64,000 bases of DNA from Nanosyncoccus sp963544575 (GCA_963544575.1 CAUUFZ010000002.1:62001-126000); one strand, 5' to 3'; numbered from the stretch's first letter, positions 32,436 to 42,463 are shown. Program-made: numbers and translations. The notes: generated by a model not told the origin, from the sequence alone.

Positions 32436-33998
32436 CTAATTCGCGGCTCCGTAATTATTTAAAAAATCTTTGAAAAAAGGTTGGTTTTCGTAGGTTTGAT
32501 TATAGTCGAAATTACTTTCAGGCACTGGGAATGGTAGATTGGCATAGAGTGGCTGCCAATAGCTGGAATTACTTGAAAGTGCTTTGGAAGTACGGGAAGA
32601 AAGTGGGTTTTTTAAGAGATTGTTTAGGCCAAGGCGCTTGGTGGCTTCGGAAAGGCCAGAGATGATCCCACCGTTATTTTCTTGATTAAACTGTTTAAGG
32701 TCTTCAATGAGAATTGGCGGAGAAGCCATGCGATGATGATAGGCGGTGCGAAGCTCGTCAATTTCTCCGACACATTCAAAAGGCTTCATGGTATTGCCGA
32801 CTCCGAGTAGTCCCTTAAAGGTGTCAAAGAGTTCAAGTTTTTTGAAGAGGTCTTCGTCATTGAAAAGAGATTGGAGGTATTGAGGTGGGACGAATGGGCA
32901 GAAGAGTAGATAAGAATTGGCACATTTGGCACATTTACCACACCATTTGAGGGTAGAGTTTTGATTCTTTTGTTTGTAATTAGCTTCGTTACAGGAGCTG
33001 AAGCTATAGCCATACTCTTTCCAGCATTTTTGCACGAAAAGTTCAGCGATTTTTAATTCGGTGTATTGACGGATGATTGAGCCGACATGAAGTTCTGGTG
33101 AAAGATAGCGGCGCACATACTCGGTGAAAAAGCGTTCGGCATCCCAGGTTTTGGACCATTGATGATTGACTGGGAGATCACCGATCATGGCATGAGGTTC
33201 GGCGCCTTCGTGACCGATACTGGTGAGAACTACATTTTGGTTATTCAAGATAGCCTGAATCAAAGCGAGGGCTTCGACGATGAAGGTAACCGGGACGTGA
33301 CCATTGAGGCCGTGGGATTTTTGAAGATGAGCAATATCGATCTCGCGGTAAACGATGCTGGCGTTCATGTGGGTGAAAGAATCGCCAAGCGTATCGATGA
33401 CGTGTGGATGCGAAAGACTGGGGTCGCTAGTGACATACCAGGGTTCAAACGGGATATTTTTTTCTTTAAGTAATTTCGCAACCAGCAGACTATCCTTACC
33501 CCCAGATTGGAGGGCGAGATTGCCTTGACCGCTATATTTTACGGCTGGTTTGGCTTGATAATTCGGGGTGGGTTGGAAGTGGGCTAAATGAGCACGAGTG
33601 AGACGATTTTCGAAGGCGTATTGGCTAAGGCCTTCTTGATAAACCGTGCTAAAGAATTGTGCTTGAAAAGCATCAATCGGTACATCGAGCTTGACTGCAG
33701 GGGTGGGATGGGTTTTATAATAACTGGTGCCAATCAAAATAAAAGCAAGAAACATCGCACTGTCGAGTAGTTGGTCAAGGGCGGGATCGGCATTAGGATT
33801 GAAGCGATATTTTTTATCGGCGTCGTCCTTTTTTGCGAAATGAATTTTTTCGGTGAAGAAGATATTATCAATTCCCTGGTAAACGAAGCTAGCCGTCAAA
33901 GATGCGCGATCAAGATAGTAACTGACAAAACGAAAAACTGGGTTCCCGGAGGAAGGCTGATTGGTCGAATTAGAAAAACTAATAGCGTTTTCGTTCAT
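32436..33998 (-). CDS. murL: MurL-like UDP-MurNAc-L-Ala-L-Glu epimerase (probable)
   Basis: 520 residues. A PP-loop ATP-pyrophosphatase motif LQSGGKDS lies at about 163-170, and a Cys-rich stretch CGKCAKCANSYLLFC near 353-367. Genes of this type next to murD fit MurL, described in Xanthomonas: MurD2 adds L-Glu to UDP-MurNAc-L-Ala and MurL then inverts it to D-Glu, consuming ATP to AMP and PPi, which matches a PP-loop enzyme. It stands directly downstream of murD. No glutamate racemase is seen in this window. The assignment rests on motif and context, not on an alignment. The ATG is 7 nt behind a TAAAAT box. Confidence 0.65.
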   Translation of the reverse strand: MNENAISFSNSTNQPSSGNPVFRFVSYYLDRASLTASFVYQGIDNIFFTEKIHFAKKDDADKKYRFNPNADPALDQLLDSAMFLAFILIGTSYYKTHPTPAVKLDVPIDAFQAQFFSTVYQEGLSQYAFENRLTRAHLAHFQPTPNYQAKPAVKYSGQGNLALQSGGKDSLLVAKLLKEKNIPFEPWYVTSDPSLSHPHVIDTLGDSFTHMNASIVYREIDIAHLQKSHGLNGHVPVTFIVEALALIQAILNNQNVVLTSIGHEGAEPHAMIGDLPVNHQWSKTWDAERFFTEYVRRYLSPELHVGSIIRQYTELKIAELFVQKCWKEYGYSFSSCNEANYKQKNQNSTLKWCGKCAKCANSYLLFCPFVPPQYLQSLFNDEDLFKKLELFDTFKGLLGVGNTMKPFECVGEIDELRTAYHHRMASPPILIEDLKQFNQENNGGIISGLSEATKRLGLNNLLKNPLSSRTSKALSSNSSYWQPLYANLPFPVPESNFDYNQTYENQPFFKDFLNNYGAAN

Positions 33999-34005
33999 TA
34001 CATTA

Positions 34006-34011
34006 ATTTTA
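34006..34011 (-). promoter_or_regulatory. -10 element of a leaderless promoter (murL-like gene)
   Basis: TAAAAT on the minus strand, 7 nt before the ATG. Confidence 0.6.
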
Positions 34012-34044
34012 TCAAAAATGAGAGATTTTGGTAGATGGTTATGG

Positions 34045-35376
34045 TTATTTTAGGCTTTTTACGAGGGCCTGGAACTGCTCGCCGCGATCACTAAAATTCT
34101 TAAACATATCAAAACTGGCGGCGCCTGGACTCATTAAAACAATGGCTTCTTTTGGGCAGTTTTTAGAAATTGGCAGACAAAGATCGTAATTACTGGCGAC
34201 TAGTTCAGTCTGATCTTCGGCAAGTTTTCTTGCGATATTGACAGCTTCTTCGAGAGTTTCGGCAAAGCAATATTTTTCTGGGTCTTCACCTGCGGCGAGG
34301 CGAGTTTTGGTTTCGCCGATGAGGATGATTTTTTTGAGATTTTTGGCGGAAAAGAAACGCTGCTTCATCTCGGTGAGATCGAGCCCGCGATCAAAACCTC
34401 CGGCGATTAAGAAAGTAGGATAATTTTCGAAGGCAGCGATGGCGACATCAGCAGCTGGGGAGGCGGAAGAATAATTGTCGTCATAATAGCGCACGTGATT
34501 GAGCTCGCGGACGAATTGTAGACGATGCGGTAGGCCCTGGAATTTATGAAGTCCCGCGGCGATTTTTTGGTAAATCTGATGATTTTCTGGTAAGAAAAGT
34601 TCGTCGTAAGAAATATCAAGTAGGGCGAGCACAGCCAAAATGGCAGCTTCGGCATTTTCGCGATTGTGTTCACCAGGAATTTGCAGCTGGTCAAGTAGAG
34701 TGTTCAATTCTTCGAGATGAGATTTGATTGGATAAGAGAATTTTTGACCCTTGCTGAGTTCGCCGATAGTTTCGGAATAGAGATTATTAGCGTAATAAAT
34801 GCAGGAATCTTCGGAAGTTTGGTTTAGTACGATATGTGATTTAGCATCGACGTAGTCGTCAAAATCGGGGTGACGATCAAGATGGTCAGGTTCGATGCGT
34901 AAAACCACGGAAATATGGGGAGATTTTTTAAGATCCCAACATTGGAAGCTACTCATTTCGTAAACCACGATATCTTTTTCGGTGATTTGATCGAGTTCGA
35001 GAATGGCGGGGTTGCCAATATTGCCGACCAGGTGGACATGCTCGAATTTTTCGGAGAATTCACGTAAAATTGAAGCGATAATCGAGCAGGTAGTCCCCTT
35101 GCCCTTAGTACCGGTAACACCAATAATCGGGGCTTTGACGTGACTAAAGAAATAATTAGTAATGGTGGTCCAATTATCGATGAGATGAGGTGATTTTTGC
35201 TTGGCTAGATAAAGTGGATGCACGGAAGGGCTACGAAAAACCAGGTCAAAATTTTCTAGACCAAAAGAATCAAGTTCTTCATCGGTGAATTTTTCGAAAA
35301 AAGTAATTTCATCGTTTTTAAAATATTCGGCGACGGCATTACCTTCCACCCCTTTACCTAAAACTGCGATTTTCAT
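34045..35376 (-). CDS. murD: UDP-N-acetylmuramoylalanine-glutamate ligase MurD
   Basis: 443 residues, three Mur-ligase domains: N-terminal Rossmann (MKIAVLGKGVEGNAVAEYF), central ATPase with P-loop VTGTKGKGTT at about 103-112 and EPDHLDRH, C-terminal with YYDDNYSSASPAA and AGGFDRGLD. It adds glutamate to UDP-MurNAc-L-Ala in cytoplasmic peptidoglycan synthesis. If the downstream gene is MurL, this MurD would take L-Glu rather than D-Glu. TGTTATAAT ends 6 nt before the ATG. Confidence 0.93.
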   Translation of the reverse strand: MKIAVLGKGVEGNAVAEYFKNDEITFFEKFTDEELDSFGLENFDLVFRSPSVHPLYLAKQKSPHLIDNWTTITNYFFSHVKAPIIGVTGTKGKGTTCSIIASILREFSEKFEHVHLVGNIGNPAILELDQITEKDIVVYEMSSFQCWDLKKSPHISVVLRIEPDHLDRHPDFDDYVDAKSHIVLNQTSEDSCIYYANNLYSETIGELSKGQKFSYPIKSHLEELNTLLDQLQIPGEHNRENAEAAILAVLALLDISYDELFLPENHQIYQKIAAGLHKFQGLPHRLQFVRELNHVRYYDDNYSSASPAADVAIAAFENYPTFLIAGGFDRGLDLTEMKQRFFSAKNLKKIILIGETKTRLAAGEDPEKYCFAETLEEAVNIARKLAEDQTELVASNYDLCLPISKNCPKEAIVLMSPGAASFDMFKNFSDRGEQFQALVKSLK

Positions 35377-35382
35377 AAGTCT

Positions 35383-35388
35383 ATTATA
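35383..35388 (-). promoter_or_regulatory. -10 element of a leaderless promoter (murD)
   Basis: TGTTATAAT on the minus strand; hexamer ends 6 nt before the ATG. Confidence 0.75.
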
Positions 35389-35414
35389 ACACTCTGGTGA
35401 GGTTTGATTTTTAA

Positions 35415-36686
35415 TTAGAAAACTAGACAGTTAGCCAGCTGATTAATGATTTGCTTTTCGACGGAACCGACGGCGACCATGGCGTGAATGCCAGAGCCAG
35501 CAAATTCGCGGGCCAGTTCGACGATCAAAGGCTTGCTGATTTGTTTAATAATATTAGGGAAATTGTCATAAAATTCGACTTTTTCGGTCATAAAATAGTC
35601 ATCGGTGTAATAATCGGAAATCTGGCTGACGGTCTGGGCGCCCATTTGATAGCGACCGAGAGCGTAGGTCTTCACGGCTTCGATATCAGTGTCAGAAATC
35701 TCACCATTGAGAGCCTTAATCATTTCGAGCTGAATGAGGGTGAAGAGCTCTTCAGAGGTTTCGAGGTTAACTTCGCCATCAAAATCCCAGGAAGAATAAT
35801 GATTAGTACTATTAATGCCGCTACCCATACCATAGACTAAACCACGGCGGCGGGCTTGGCCAAAAATGCGACTGCTCATAGTGCCATTCAGTAGGTGGTT
35901 AAGAGCGCCCATGGCCTGGGTTTCTTCGGTGGAAAGGCGTCTCGGAGTAATCATAGAAAAGCCAAAGGTGATATTACTAGCGTCTTTACGTTTGATGAGG
36001 ACGGCATTAGAAGAATGTAAATCGTCGACAGGAATTTCGAAACGTTCACCGGGGCTTAATTCCCAGCTTTCGAGGTTGCGAATAATTTCTTTTTTGCGAT
36101 GCTTGGTCTGACCGGCAATAATAAATCGCATATTGTTCGCGGTGTGGGTGCGACGGTAATGCTCATTAATGTCATCAAGGGTGATGTTGTTAATGGTGGA
36201 AAGACGTTCGCGTAAATTCAGAACGTTTTCGCCAATGGCTTTTTGGAGACGTGGCCAAAGTAGGCGGCCATAATCGTTCATGTAGCCAGTGAGCTCGGCG
36301 CGAACGTTGCCTTTTTCACTTTTTAATTCCGCGTCGTTAAATTTGGGTGAAGTAATAGCAATGCGTTTGAGATCTAAAATACGATCCCATTCAAAATCCG
36401 CACATTCGGTTTCGTAACAAACAGAATAGTCGGAAGTCCAGGCGTTATGATAGGCGCCGTTTTTGGTAAATTCCGCCTCGTAAGTGGATTCATCAGGGTA
36501 TTTAGCGTTAGCGCCAAAACTGAGATGCTCAACAATGTGGGCAATCTCGTAAAGTTCGGGACTTTTGGCGAAGCGCATACCGCCACGAAATTGGACTTTC
36601 ATGTTCATGACGGAAGCACCTGGTACGTCAATTAAAAGACCTTTGGCACCATTTTTTAATTCGATTTCTTCAATGGAATGTTTCAT
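35415..36686 (-). CDS. M16-family zinc peptidase
   Basis: 423 residues. The inverted zinc motif HIVEH (EIAHIVEHLSFGANAK, about 47-51) and the downstream Glu region (LKSEKGNVRAEL) are intact, so it should be an active M16B-type peptidase. A second half-domain (SNAVLIKRKDASNITFGF onward, RGLVYGMGSG) completes the fold. No signal peptide, so likely cytoplasmic. It starts 2 bases after the secA stop and is co-transcribed with it. Confidence 0.9.
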   Translation of the reverse strand: MKHSIEEIELKNGAKGLLIDVPGASVMNMKVQFRGGMRFAKSPELYEIAHIVEHLSFGANAKYPDESTYEAEFTKNGAYHNAWTSDYSVCYETECADFEWDRILDLKRIAITSPKFNDAELKSEKGNVRAELTGYMNDYGRLLWPRLQKAIGENVLNLRERLSTINNITLDDINEHYRRTHTANNMRFIIAGQTKHRKKEIIRNLESWELSPGERFEIPVDDLHSSNAVLIKRKDASNITFGFSMITPRRLSTEETQAMGALNHLLNGTMSSRIFGQARRRGLVYGMGSGINSTNHYSSWDFDGEVNLETSEELFTLIQLEMIKALNGEISDTDIEAVKTYALGRYQMGAQTVSQISDYYTDDYFMTEKVEFYDNFPNIIKQISKPLIVELAREFAGSGIHAMVAVGSVEKQIINQLANCLVF

Positions 36687-36688
36687 GT

Positions 36689-39547
36689 TTAGCGGCGGCC
36701 GTGCTTTTTGTTTTGACGTTTAGCTTTTTTCTGTTTTTTAGTCTTATTGCGTTTTTCACCGAGGCTAGCGGATTTGGTTGGTTTTTTGGCAAATTCGTTA
36801 TCAAGATTCTTTTCGCCAGCTTCGATAGTGTTAACGCCGCGATTGGTGGCAGATTCGGCCATCTTGGTAAGTTCGGTGTCGTATTCTTCTCCGTCAATCG
36901 TGTCGGTGGCGACGGCTTCTTGTGGGGTGATAGAAAGAAGAATCTTTAAGACTTCTTCGCGGAGGTTCTTTTGGAGACCTTCGAAAAGTTTTTGAGATTC
37001 GGTGCGGTATTCGACTAGTGGGTCACGCTGACCGATCGAGCGCCAGTGGATACCTTCACGGAGGTACTGCATGTTTTCAAGGTGTTGCATCCAGAGAGCG
37101 TCGAGAACCTTGAGATAAACTTCGCGTTCAATCTTACGCATGACATCGGCGCCAAATTCAAGTTCCTTGGTGGCGTAAGCTTCTTTGACGGCAAGAGTGG
37201 CAAGTTTGGCACGCTCTTCTTCCTTGCGTTTGAAACCAATTTCAATAATTAAGTCGCGATCAAGATCGAAAACAGATTGGAATTCTTTGATGAAATTACG
37301 ATTCACGCGGATACTTTCGGCGGTCAAATCAGCCACAGCTTCTTTGATAAGGCGATTAATTTCGTCAGAGATATTTGCCCCTTCGAGAATTCGACGGCGC
37401 ATGAGATAAACGATGCGACGGTGGCGGTTGATGACGTTATCATACTGCACCACATTCTTACGGGAATCGAAATTGAAACCTTCGATACGTTTCTGAGCCG
37501 CTTCGAGCATCTTGGTGACACTACGATTTTGAATTGGAGTATCTTCGTCGATACCGATACGGTTAAGTAGGGCGCCAATTTGGTTGCCCTGGAAAATACG
37601 CATAAGATCATCTTCACAAGAGACAAAGAACTGAGTGATGCCTGGGTCACCTTGACGACCACCACGACCACGGAGCTGATTATCGACGCGACGACTATCG
37701 TGACGTTCGGAACCGATTACTACTAAACCGCCGAGTTCTTTGACTTCATCGGTGAGCTTGATATCGGTACCACGACCAGCCATGTTGGTGGCAAGAGTGA
37801 TAGCGCCTTTTTGGCCAGCTTTTTCCACGATGGCAGCTTCACGCTCATTATTCTTCGCATTAAGTAGTTCATAAGAGAGTCCGGCTTCGTCGAGATATTT
37901 AGCGATTAATTCGTTCTTCACGATACTGGCGGAACCAATCAAAACGGGCTGACCTTTTTCGTGGAATTTCTTTACTTCTTCGACGATTGCGCGAAGCTTA
38001 CCGGCTTCGGTGCGGAAAATTAGATCGTCTTTATCGATACGAATAATTGGACGGTTAGGTGGAATTTGAATTACGTCGAGGGCGTAGATTTGTTGGAATT
38101 CTTCAGCTTCGGTGAAAGCGGTACCAGTCATACCGGAGAGCTTATTATAGAGACGGAAGAAATTCTGGAAAGAAATGGTAGCTAGAGTCATGGACTCTTC
38201 TTTGACTACGACGCTTTCTTTAGCTTCGATAGCTTGGTGGAGACCTTCGCTGTAGCGACGGCCCTGCATGAGACGACCAGTGTTTTCGTCAACGATAATA
38301 ACTTCGCCGGAATTAGTGACGACATAGTCGCGGTCACGCAAGAAGACGACCTGAGCGCGCAAAGCTTGATCCATATGGTAAACCAGACGGGTATTGTCAG
38401 CGGAATAAAGATTGTCAATACCGAGCATGCGTTGGACTTTTTCGATACCAGCATCGGTGAGCGAGACGGAGCGGTGTTTTTCGTCGAGCACGTAATCGTC
38501 TGGACCGAGGTGAGAGGCAATTTTGGCGAATTGATAATAAGAATCTGGATTATCGCCAGCTGGAGCGGAAATAATCAATGGAGTCCTGGCCTCATCAATA
38601 AGAATCGAGTCGACCTCATCGACGATGGCGAAATTAAGTTCGCGTTGGCGGAGGAAGTCAACTTCGTTCACCATGTTGTCACGGAGATAATCGAAGCCAA
38701 ATTCGTTATTGGTACCATAAGTCACATCAGCTTGATAAGCTTGTTTTCTAGTGCAAGGTTTCAAGTGCTGCATGCGTTCATCGGTATGTTCTTCATTAAC
38801 ATATTCTGGATCATAGAGGAAGCTGGCGTCAGCAATAATCACACCTACACTCATACCGAGGAAGTGATAAACTGGAGCATTCCAACCCGCGTCACGTTGA
38901 GCAAGATAATCGTTTACGGTGACCACGTGGACACCACGGCCAGTTAAGGCGTTTAAGAAAGATGGTAAAAGTGCCACCAAAGTTTTACCTTCACCAGTTT
39001 TCATCTCAGCTACGTTACCTTCGTGGAGGGCGATACCACCAATCATTTGAACGTCATAATGACGCATACCGAGGACGCGCTTAGTGGCTTCACGCACTAA
39101 GGCGAAGGCGTCTGGTAAGATTTCGCTTAAAATTTTGGTTTCGTTGCGTTCAAGTTTTTCCGATTTAACAGAGGTAGACTGCTTCTTAGTGCCGTCAGTA
39201 GATTCAGCTTTTGTCTCAGATTTTTTGGCTGAAGCTTTTAGTTTGGCACGAGCAATATTGGCCTCGGCCTTCTTGTTAAGAGTGTCAAGACGTTCTTTTA
39301 GGATGTTGGTTTGAGCTTTGAGCTCGTCATCAGACATGGCTTCGTATTTTGGTTCAAGGCCATTGATGACCTTAACGATTTTGCGCATGCGAGTGAGATT
39401 ACGCTTGGCTGGGTCACCAAAAACACCCTGCAAAATACGGGTCGTGGTGGTTTTATCAGCTAATTTATCGGTTGGCTTACGTTCTTTTTTAACTTTTGGG
39501 GCCTTAATTTTGGCTTCCTGAACTTTTTCATTTTTTTTCTGAGACAT
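36689..39547 (-). CDS. secA: protein translocase ATPase SecA
   Basis: 952 residues from the ATG at 39547 (MSQKKNEKVQ), with GGAGG upstream; an upstream in-frame start at 39598 has none. Walker A MKTGEGKTLVALLP, DVTYGTNNEFGFDYLRDNM, Walker B VDEVDSILIDEARTPLIIS, ATNMAGRGTDIKL and RGGRQGDPG are all present. The N-terminus is extended with a Lys/Ser-rich insertion near 90-120 (KLKASAKKSETKAESTDGT), and the C-terminus ends in a Lys/Arg tail without the zinc-binding CxCxxC. Drives post-translational export through SecYEG. Confidence 0.97.
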   Translation of the reverse strand: MSQKKNEKVQEAKIKAPKVKKERKPTDKLADKTTTTRILQGVFGDPAKRNLTRMRKIVKVINGLEPKYEAMSDDELKAQTNILKERLDTLNKKAEANIARAKLKASAKKSETKAESTDGTKKQSTSVKSEKLERNETKILSEILPDAFALVREATKRVLGMRHYDVQMIGGIALHEGNVAEMKTGEGKTLVALLPSFLNALTGRGVHVVTVNDYLAQRDAGWNAPVYHFLGMSVGVIIADASFLYDPEYVNEEHTDERMQHLKPCTRKQAYQADVTYGTNNEFGFDYLRDNMVNEVDFLRQRELNFAIVDEVDSILIDEARTPLIISAPAGDNPDSYYQFAKIASHLGPDDYVLDEKHRSVSLTDAGIEKVQRMLGIDNLYSADNTRLVYHMDQALRAQVVFLRDRDYVVTNSGEVIIVDENTGRLMQGRRYSEGLHQAIEAKESVVVKEESMTLATISFQNFFRLYNKLSGMTGTAFTEAEEFQQIYALDVIQIPPNRPIIRIDKDDLIFRTEAGKLRAIVEEVKKFHEKGQPVLIGSASIVKNELIAKYLDEAGLSYELLNAKNNEREAAIVEKAGQKGAITLATNMAGRGTDIKLTDEVKELGGLVVIGSERHDSRRVDNQLRGRGGRQGDPGITQFFVSCEDDLMRIFQGNQIGALLNRIGIDEDTPIQNRSVTKMLEAAQKRIEGFNFDSRKNVVQYDNVINRHRRIVYLMRRRILEGANISDEINRLIKEAVADLTAESIRVNRNFIKEFQSVFDLDRDLIIEIGFKRKEEERAKLATLAVKEAYATKELEFGADVMRKIEREVYLKVLDALWMQHLENMQYLREGIHWRSIGQRDPLVEYRTESQKLFEGLQKNLREEVLKILLSITPQEAVATDTIDGEEYDTELTKMAESATNRGVNTIEAGEKNLDNEFAKKPTKSASLGEKRNKTKKQKKAKRQNKKHGRR

Positions 39548-39600
39548 AAACAGTCGAAACCTCCAAATCGGAATAATATTATAGGGATATTTTATCATAA

Positions 39601-39634
39601 AAAATACATGTTTTTAAGAGAACATGTATTTTTT
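39601..39634 (+). terminator. bidirectional hairpin between divergent secA and GT genes
   Basis: Perfect 11-bp stem AAATACATGTT/AACATGTATTT with TTTAAGAG loop and T-tract on both strands. It sits between divergent promoters, not behind a gene, so it may insulate them rather than end an mRNA. Confidence 0.6.
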
Positions 39635-39658
39635 GGTTCACCTAAACAATTTAGAGCC

Positions 39659-39675
39659 TTAAAGCGATTTTAAAG
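39659..39675 (+). promoter_or_regulatory. putative response-regulator box
   Basis: Direct repeat TTAAAG-N5-TTAAAG with 11-bp period. The same element stands at 43176-43192 upstream of the winged-helix/two-component genes. It lies 18 bp before the proposed ATG of the glycosyltransferase. Confidence 0.6.
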
Positions 39676-39692
39676 AAGAAGTGGGTAGACTA

Positions 39693-42446
39693 ATGAGCAT
39701 GAAGAATGATTTATACAATACAAGCCAAACAACAGCACTGAGAATAAATTCGTCAATGCGATTAAAAACCCATTGTCGAGGGGAGCCGGAGCTGGTTGAA
39801 ATATATCATAAACGATATTTTCCGGCGATTGAAAAACCTTTAGTGGAAGTCGTGGTGCCAGTTCTAAACGAAGAAAAAACATTAAAAGCGAACATTGAGA
39901 AACTACACGACTTCCTGCGAAAACAGAATGGACTACATTTTCGGATTACGATTGCCGATAATGGCAGTACAGATAAGACGCAAGCGATTGCGAATGGGTT
40001 ATCCGAAAAATATGCAGCAATCCGCGTTGTACGCTTAACGGAGAAAGGTCGTGGACGAGCACTTAAACAGGTTTGGATGGAGAGCAATGCGGATATTTTA
40101 TCCTACATGGACGTTGATTTGTCGACCAGTCTTGAAGATTTTATGCCGATGATTCAACCATTGATTAGCGGTGAGGCGGGCGTGGCAATCGGCTCAAGGC
40201 TTAGTAAAAACTCAAGAACAACGCGTGGCTTTAAGCGAGATTTTATTTCAAAAAGCTACAATAAAATAATTAAGACCTATATGGGGACCAAGTTCTCAGA
40301 TGCACAGTGTGGGTTTAAAGCAATCCGAAAAGATGTTTCGGAAAATTTATTGCCGAAGGTTACCGACACGCAATGGTTCTTCGACACCGAGCTTTTGATT
40401 AAGGCAGAAAAATCAGGAATTAAAATTCATGAACAGCCAGTAACCTGGGTGGAGGACACGGATAGCCGAGTAAAGATTATGAAGACGGTGACGGAGGATC
40501 TTCAGGGTCTAATGCGAGTGAAACGAGAGTTAAGGCATGATGGATTAAACCTGAAAAACGATGAGAAAACCAAAGAGACGAGACGGGAGAGATTGGAGCA
40601 CGATGAAGACAAGGCGATGCGGCCCAAAATCCAAGCTACCGGCAAGCAGAAGTTGGCGATAGGAATTTTATTAATCCTCACAGCCGCAACTTATCTTTAT
40701 GGGGCGATGCAAAACGGCATGGCAAATAGCTATTACGCAGCAGCGGTGCAGGCAGCCTCAAGTAACTTTACAGCCTGGATGTTTGGTTCCCTGGACGCGG
40801 CAAACTTCGTTTCAGTTGATAAACCGCCACTTGCAACGATGATCATGGGGCTTTCTGCAAAAATCTTTGGATTCTCGAGCTTCTCCATGTTGCTACCAAA
40901 TGTGCTGGCGGGAGTTATTACAGTCTACCTGGTTTATCGAATCACAAGACGTTATTTCGGTTTTAAGTCAGGTTTCATCGCAGGAGTTGTGCTGGCGGTG
41001 ACGCCGGTGGTGGCATTAATGTCCGGCTTTAATAACCCCGACGCGATCCTGATGTGTTTTTTGACAGCGAGTGGATATTGCTTCATTAAGGCACTAGAAT
41101 CACACCCGATCAGAAATTTAATTTTATCGGCGATTTTTTCGGGCCTGGCATTTAATACAAAAATGCTGCAGGGATTAATGGTTCTACCTGCAATCTATGT
41201 AGTTTACTTGTGTTTTGCAAAACCAAAACTGAATAAACGAATTTTACATCTTGGGATATTTACAGCTGTAGCGACACTAGCTGCCCTCAGCTGGTCGATA
41301 TTAGCCTACTTAACGCCAGCAGAAATGAGGCCGTGGGTTGGGAGTACAAATGATAATAATATTTGGAGTTTAATCTTTGGCTATAACGGTTTTGGCCGAC
41401 TTCTGGGTAATAGCCCTGGTAATGGCGGGGGTGGTGGCGGACGCACTGGGTTTGGAGGAACGACGGGGATCTTTCGAATGTTCAATGAGGAGTTTGGTCC
41501 AAACATTGCGTGGTTCATACCGGCAGCCTTGGTTGGAGTGATTACAGTTGTGATTAAATTAAGGAACAAAGAACGCAGTAATATTCAATTTGGAATTACC
41601 GCCTTTTGGACGATTTGGCTGATTACGCATATGTTTATTTTTAGTATGACCTCCGGAACAATTCATCCATATTATGTAGTGGTACTAGCACCGGCAATCG
41701 CAGCACTGGTGGGAATTAGTTTACCACTGATTATCCGACTCTATAAAACAGACCAAAATATTTGGCTACTTCCAGTGACGGTTGGAGTAACCACCTTAAC
41801 GGCAGCGATAAATCTAAGTATGGGTAGCCTAACTGGAATGATGTGGGTGATTCTGAGTTTGGGAGTGATCAGTTCCCTGATCCTTGTACTGGCGAAGAGT
41901 CTGCCAAAAACGCATCAGGGCGGTGAACAGGATGAAAAGATGTGTCAAGCGATTCTCTTAAAAGTTGGTAGTGTCTTATCGATAATTAGTGTCCTAGCTA
42001 CTCCAGTTTATTATACGATTGCTACTGTGACGCAAGCTCACGTAGGTAGTATTCCAACGGCGGGACCAAGCAGTACGGCTTTAGTGGGGAGTAATAATGA
42101 GAATGCCGAGGCCGAAAGTGCATTAGTGACATATCTTCTGGCAAACAGTTCGGAAAGTACCTGGATTGCGGCAGTGAATAGTGCAAACGAATCGGCAGCA
42201 ATTCAGATTTCGACCGGAAAGCCAGTAGCTGCACTGGGGGGCTTTAATGGTAGTGACCCAGTACTAACCTTGGCACAGTTTAAGGAATACGTGGCAAGCG
42301 GAAAAATTAAATACTACGTAGCTAGTAGTCACGGAATGAGTGGCGGACCGGGTGGTAGTAGTGAGATTGTAAGTTGGATTAAACAGAATGCGACAGTAGT
42401 GAGCTACGGGGGGAGTCAGTATACGGTATATCAATTAAGTACATAG
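39693..42446 (+). CDS. fused GT2-GT39 membrane glycosyltransferase (YkcC-YkcB type)
   Basis: About 917 residues. A GT2 domain (about 45-270) has VVVPVLNEEKTLKANI, ADNGSTDKT, the metal motif SYMDVDLST and DAQCGFKAI, as in polyprenyl-phosphate sugar synthases. A PMT/ArnT-like GT39 domain follows, with about ten membrane helices, DKPPLATMIMGLSAKIF and a Gly-rich loop. In Bacillus the YkcC and YkcB proteins are separate; here they are joined, so one protein should load a sugar on a lipid and transfer it outside. The start is uncertain: GTG 39681, ATG 39693, ATG 39699 or ATG 39756, none with a good ribosome-binding site. Confidence 0.85.
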   Translation: MSMKNDLYNTSQTTALRINSSMRLKTHCRGEPELVEIYHKRYFPAIEKPLVEVVVPVLNEEKTLKANIEKLHDFLRKQNGLHFRITIADNGSTDKTQAIANGLSEKYAAIRVVRLTEKGRGRALKQVWMESNADILSYMDVDLSTSLEDFMPMIQPLISGEAGVAIGSRLSKNSRTTRGFKRDFISKSYNKIIKTYMGTKFSDAQCGFKAIRKDVSENLLPKVTDTQWFFDTELLIKAEKSGIKIHEQPVTWVEDTDSRVKIMKTVTEDLQGLMRVKRELRHDGLNLKNDEKTKETRRERLEHDEDKAMRPKIQATGKQKLAIGILLILTAATYLYGAMQNGMANSYYAAAVQAASSNFTAWMFGSLDAANFVSVDKPPLATMIMGLSAKIFGFSSFSMLLPNVLAGVITVYLVYRITRRYFGFKSGFIAGVVLAVTPVVALMSGFNNPDAILMCFLTASGYCFIKALESHPIRNLILSAIFSGLAFNTKMLQGLMVLPAIYVVYLCFAKPKLNKRILHLGIFTAVATLAALSWSILAYLTPAEMRPWVGSTNDNNIWSLIFGYNGFGRLLGNSPGNGGGGGGRTGFGGTTGIFRMFNEEFGPNIAWFIPAALVGVITVVIKLRNKERSNIQFGITAFWTIWLITHMFIFSMTSGTIHPYYVVVLAPAIAALVGISLPLIIRLYKTDQNIWLLPVTVGVTTLTAAINLSMGSLTGMMWVILSLGVISSLILVLAKSLPKTHQGGEQDEKMCQAILLKVGSVLSIISVLATPVYYTIATVTQAHVGSIPTAGPSSTALVGSNNENAEAESALVTYLLANSSESTWIAAVNSANESAAIQISTGKPVAALGGFNGSDPVLTLAQFKEYVASGKIKYYVASSHGMSGGPGGSSEIVSWIKQNATVVSYGGSQYTVYQLST

Positions 42447-42463
42447 AAAGGAAGATTAAGAAA

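Noticed and set aside
39601..39634. Hairpin as an attenuator of the glycosyltransferase
   Set aside because: No leader ORF or alternative fold is visible, and the putative promoter lies downstream of it, so attenuation cannot be supported.
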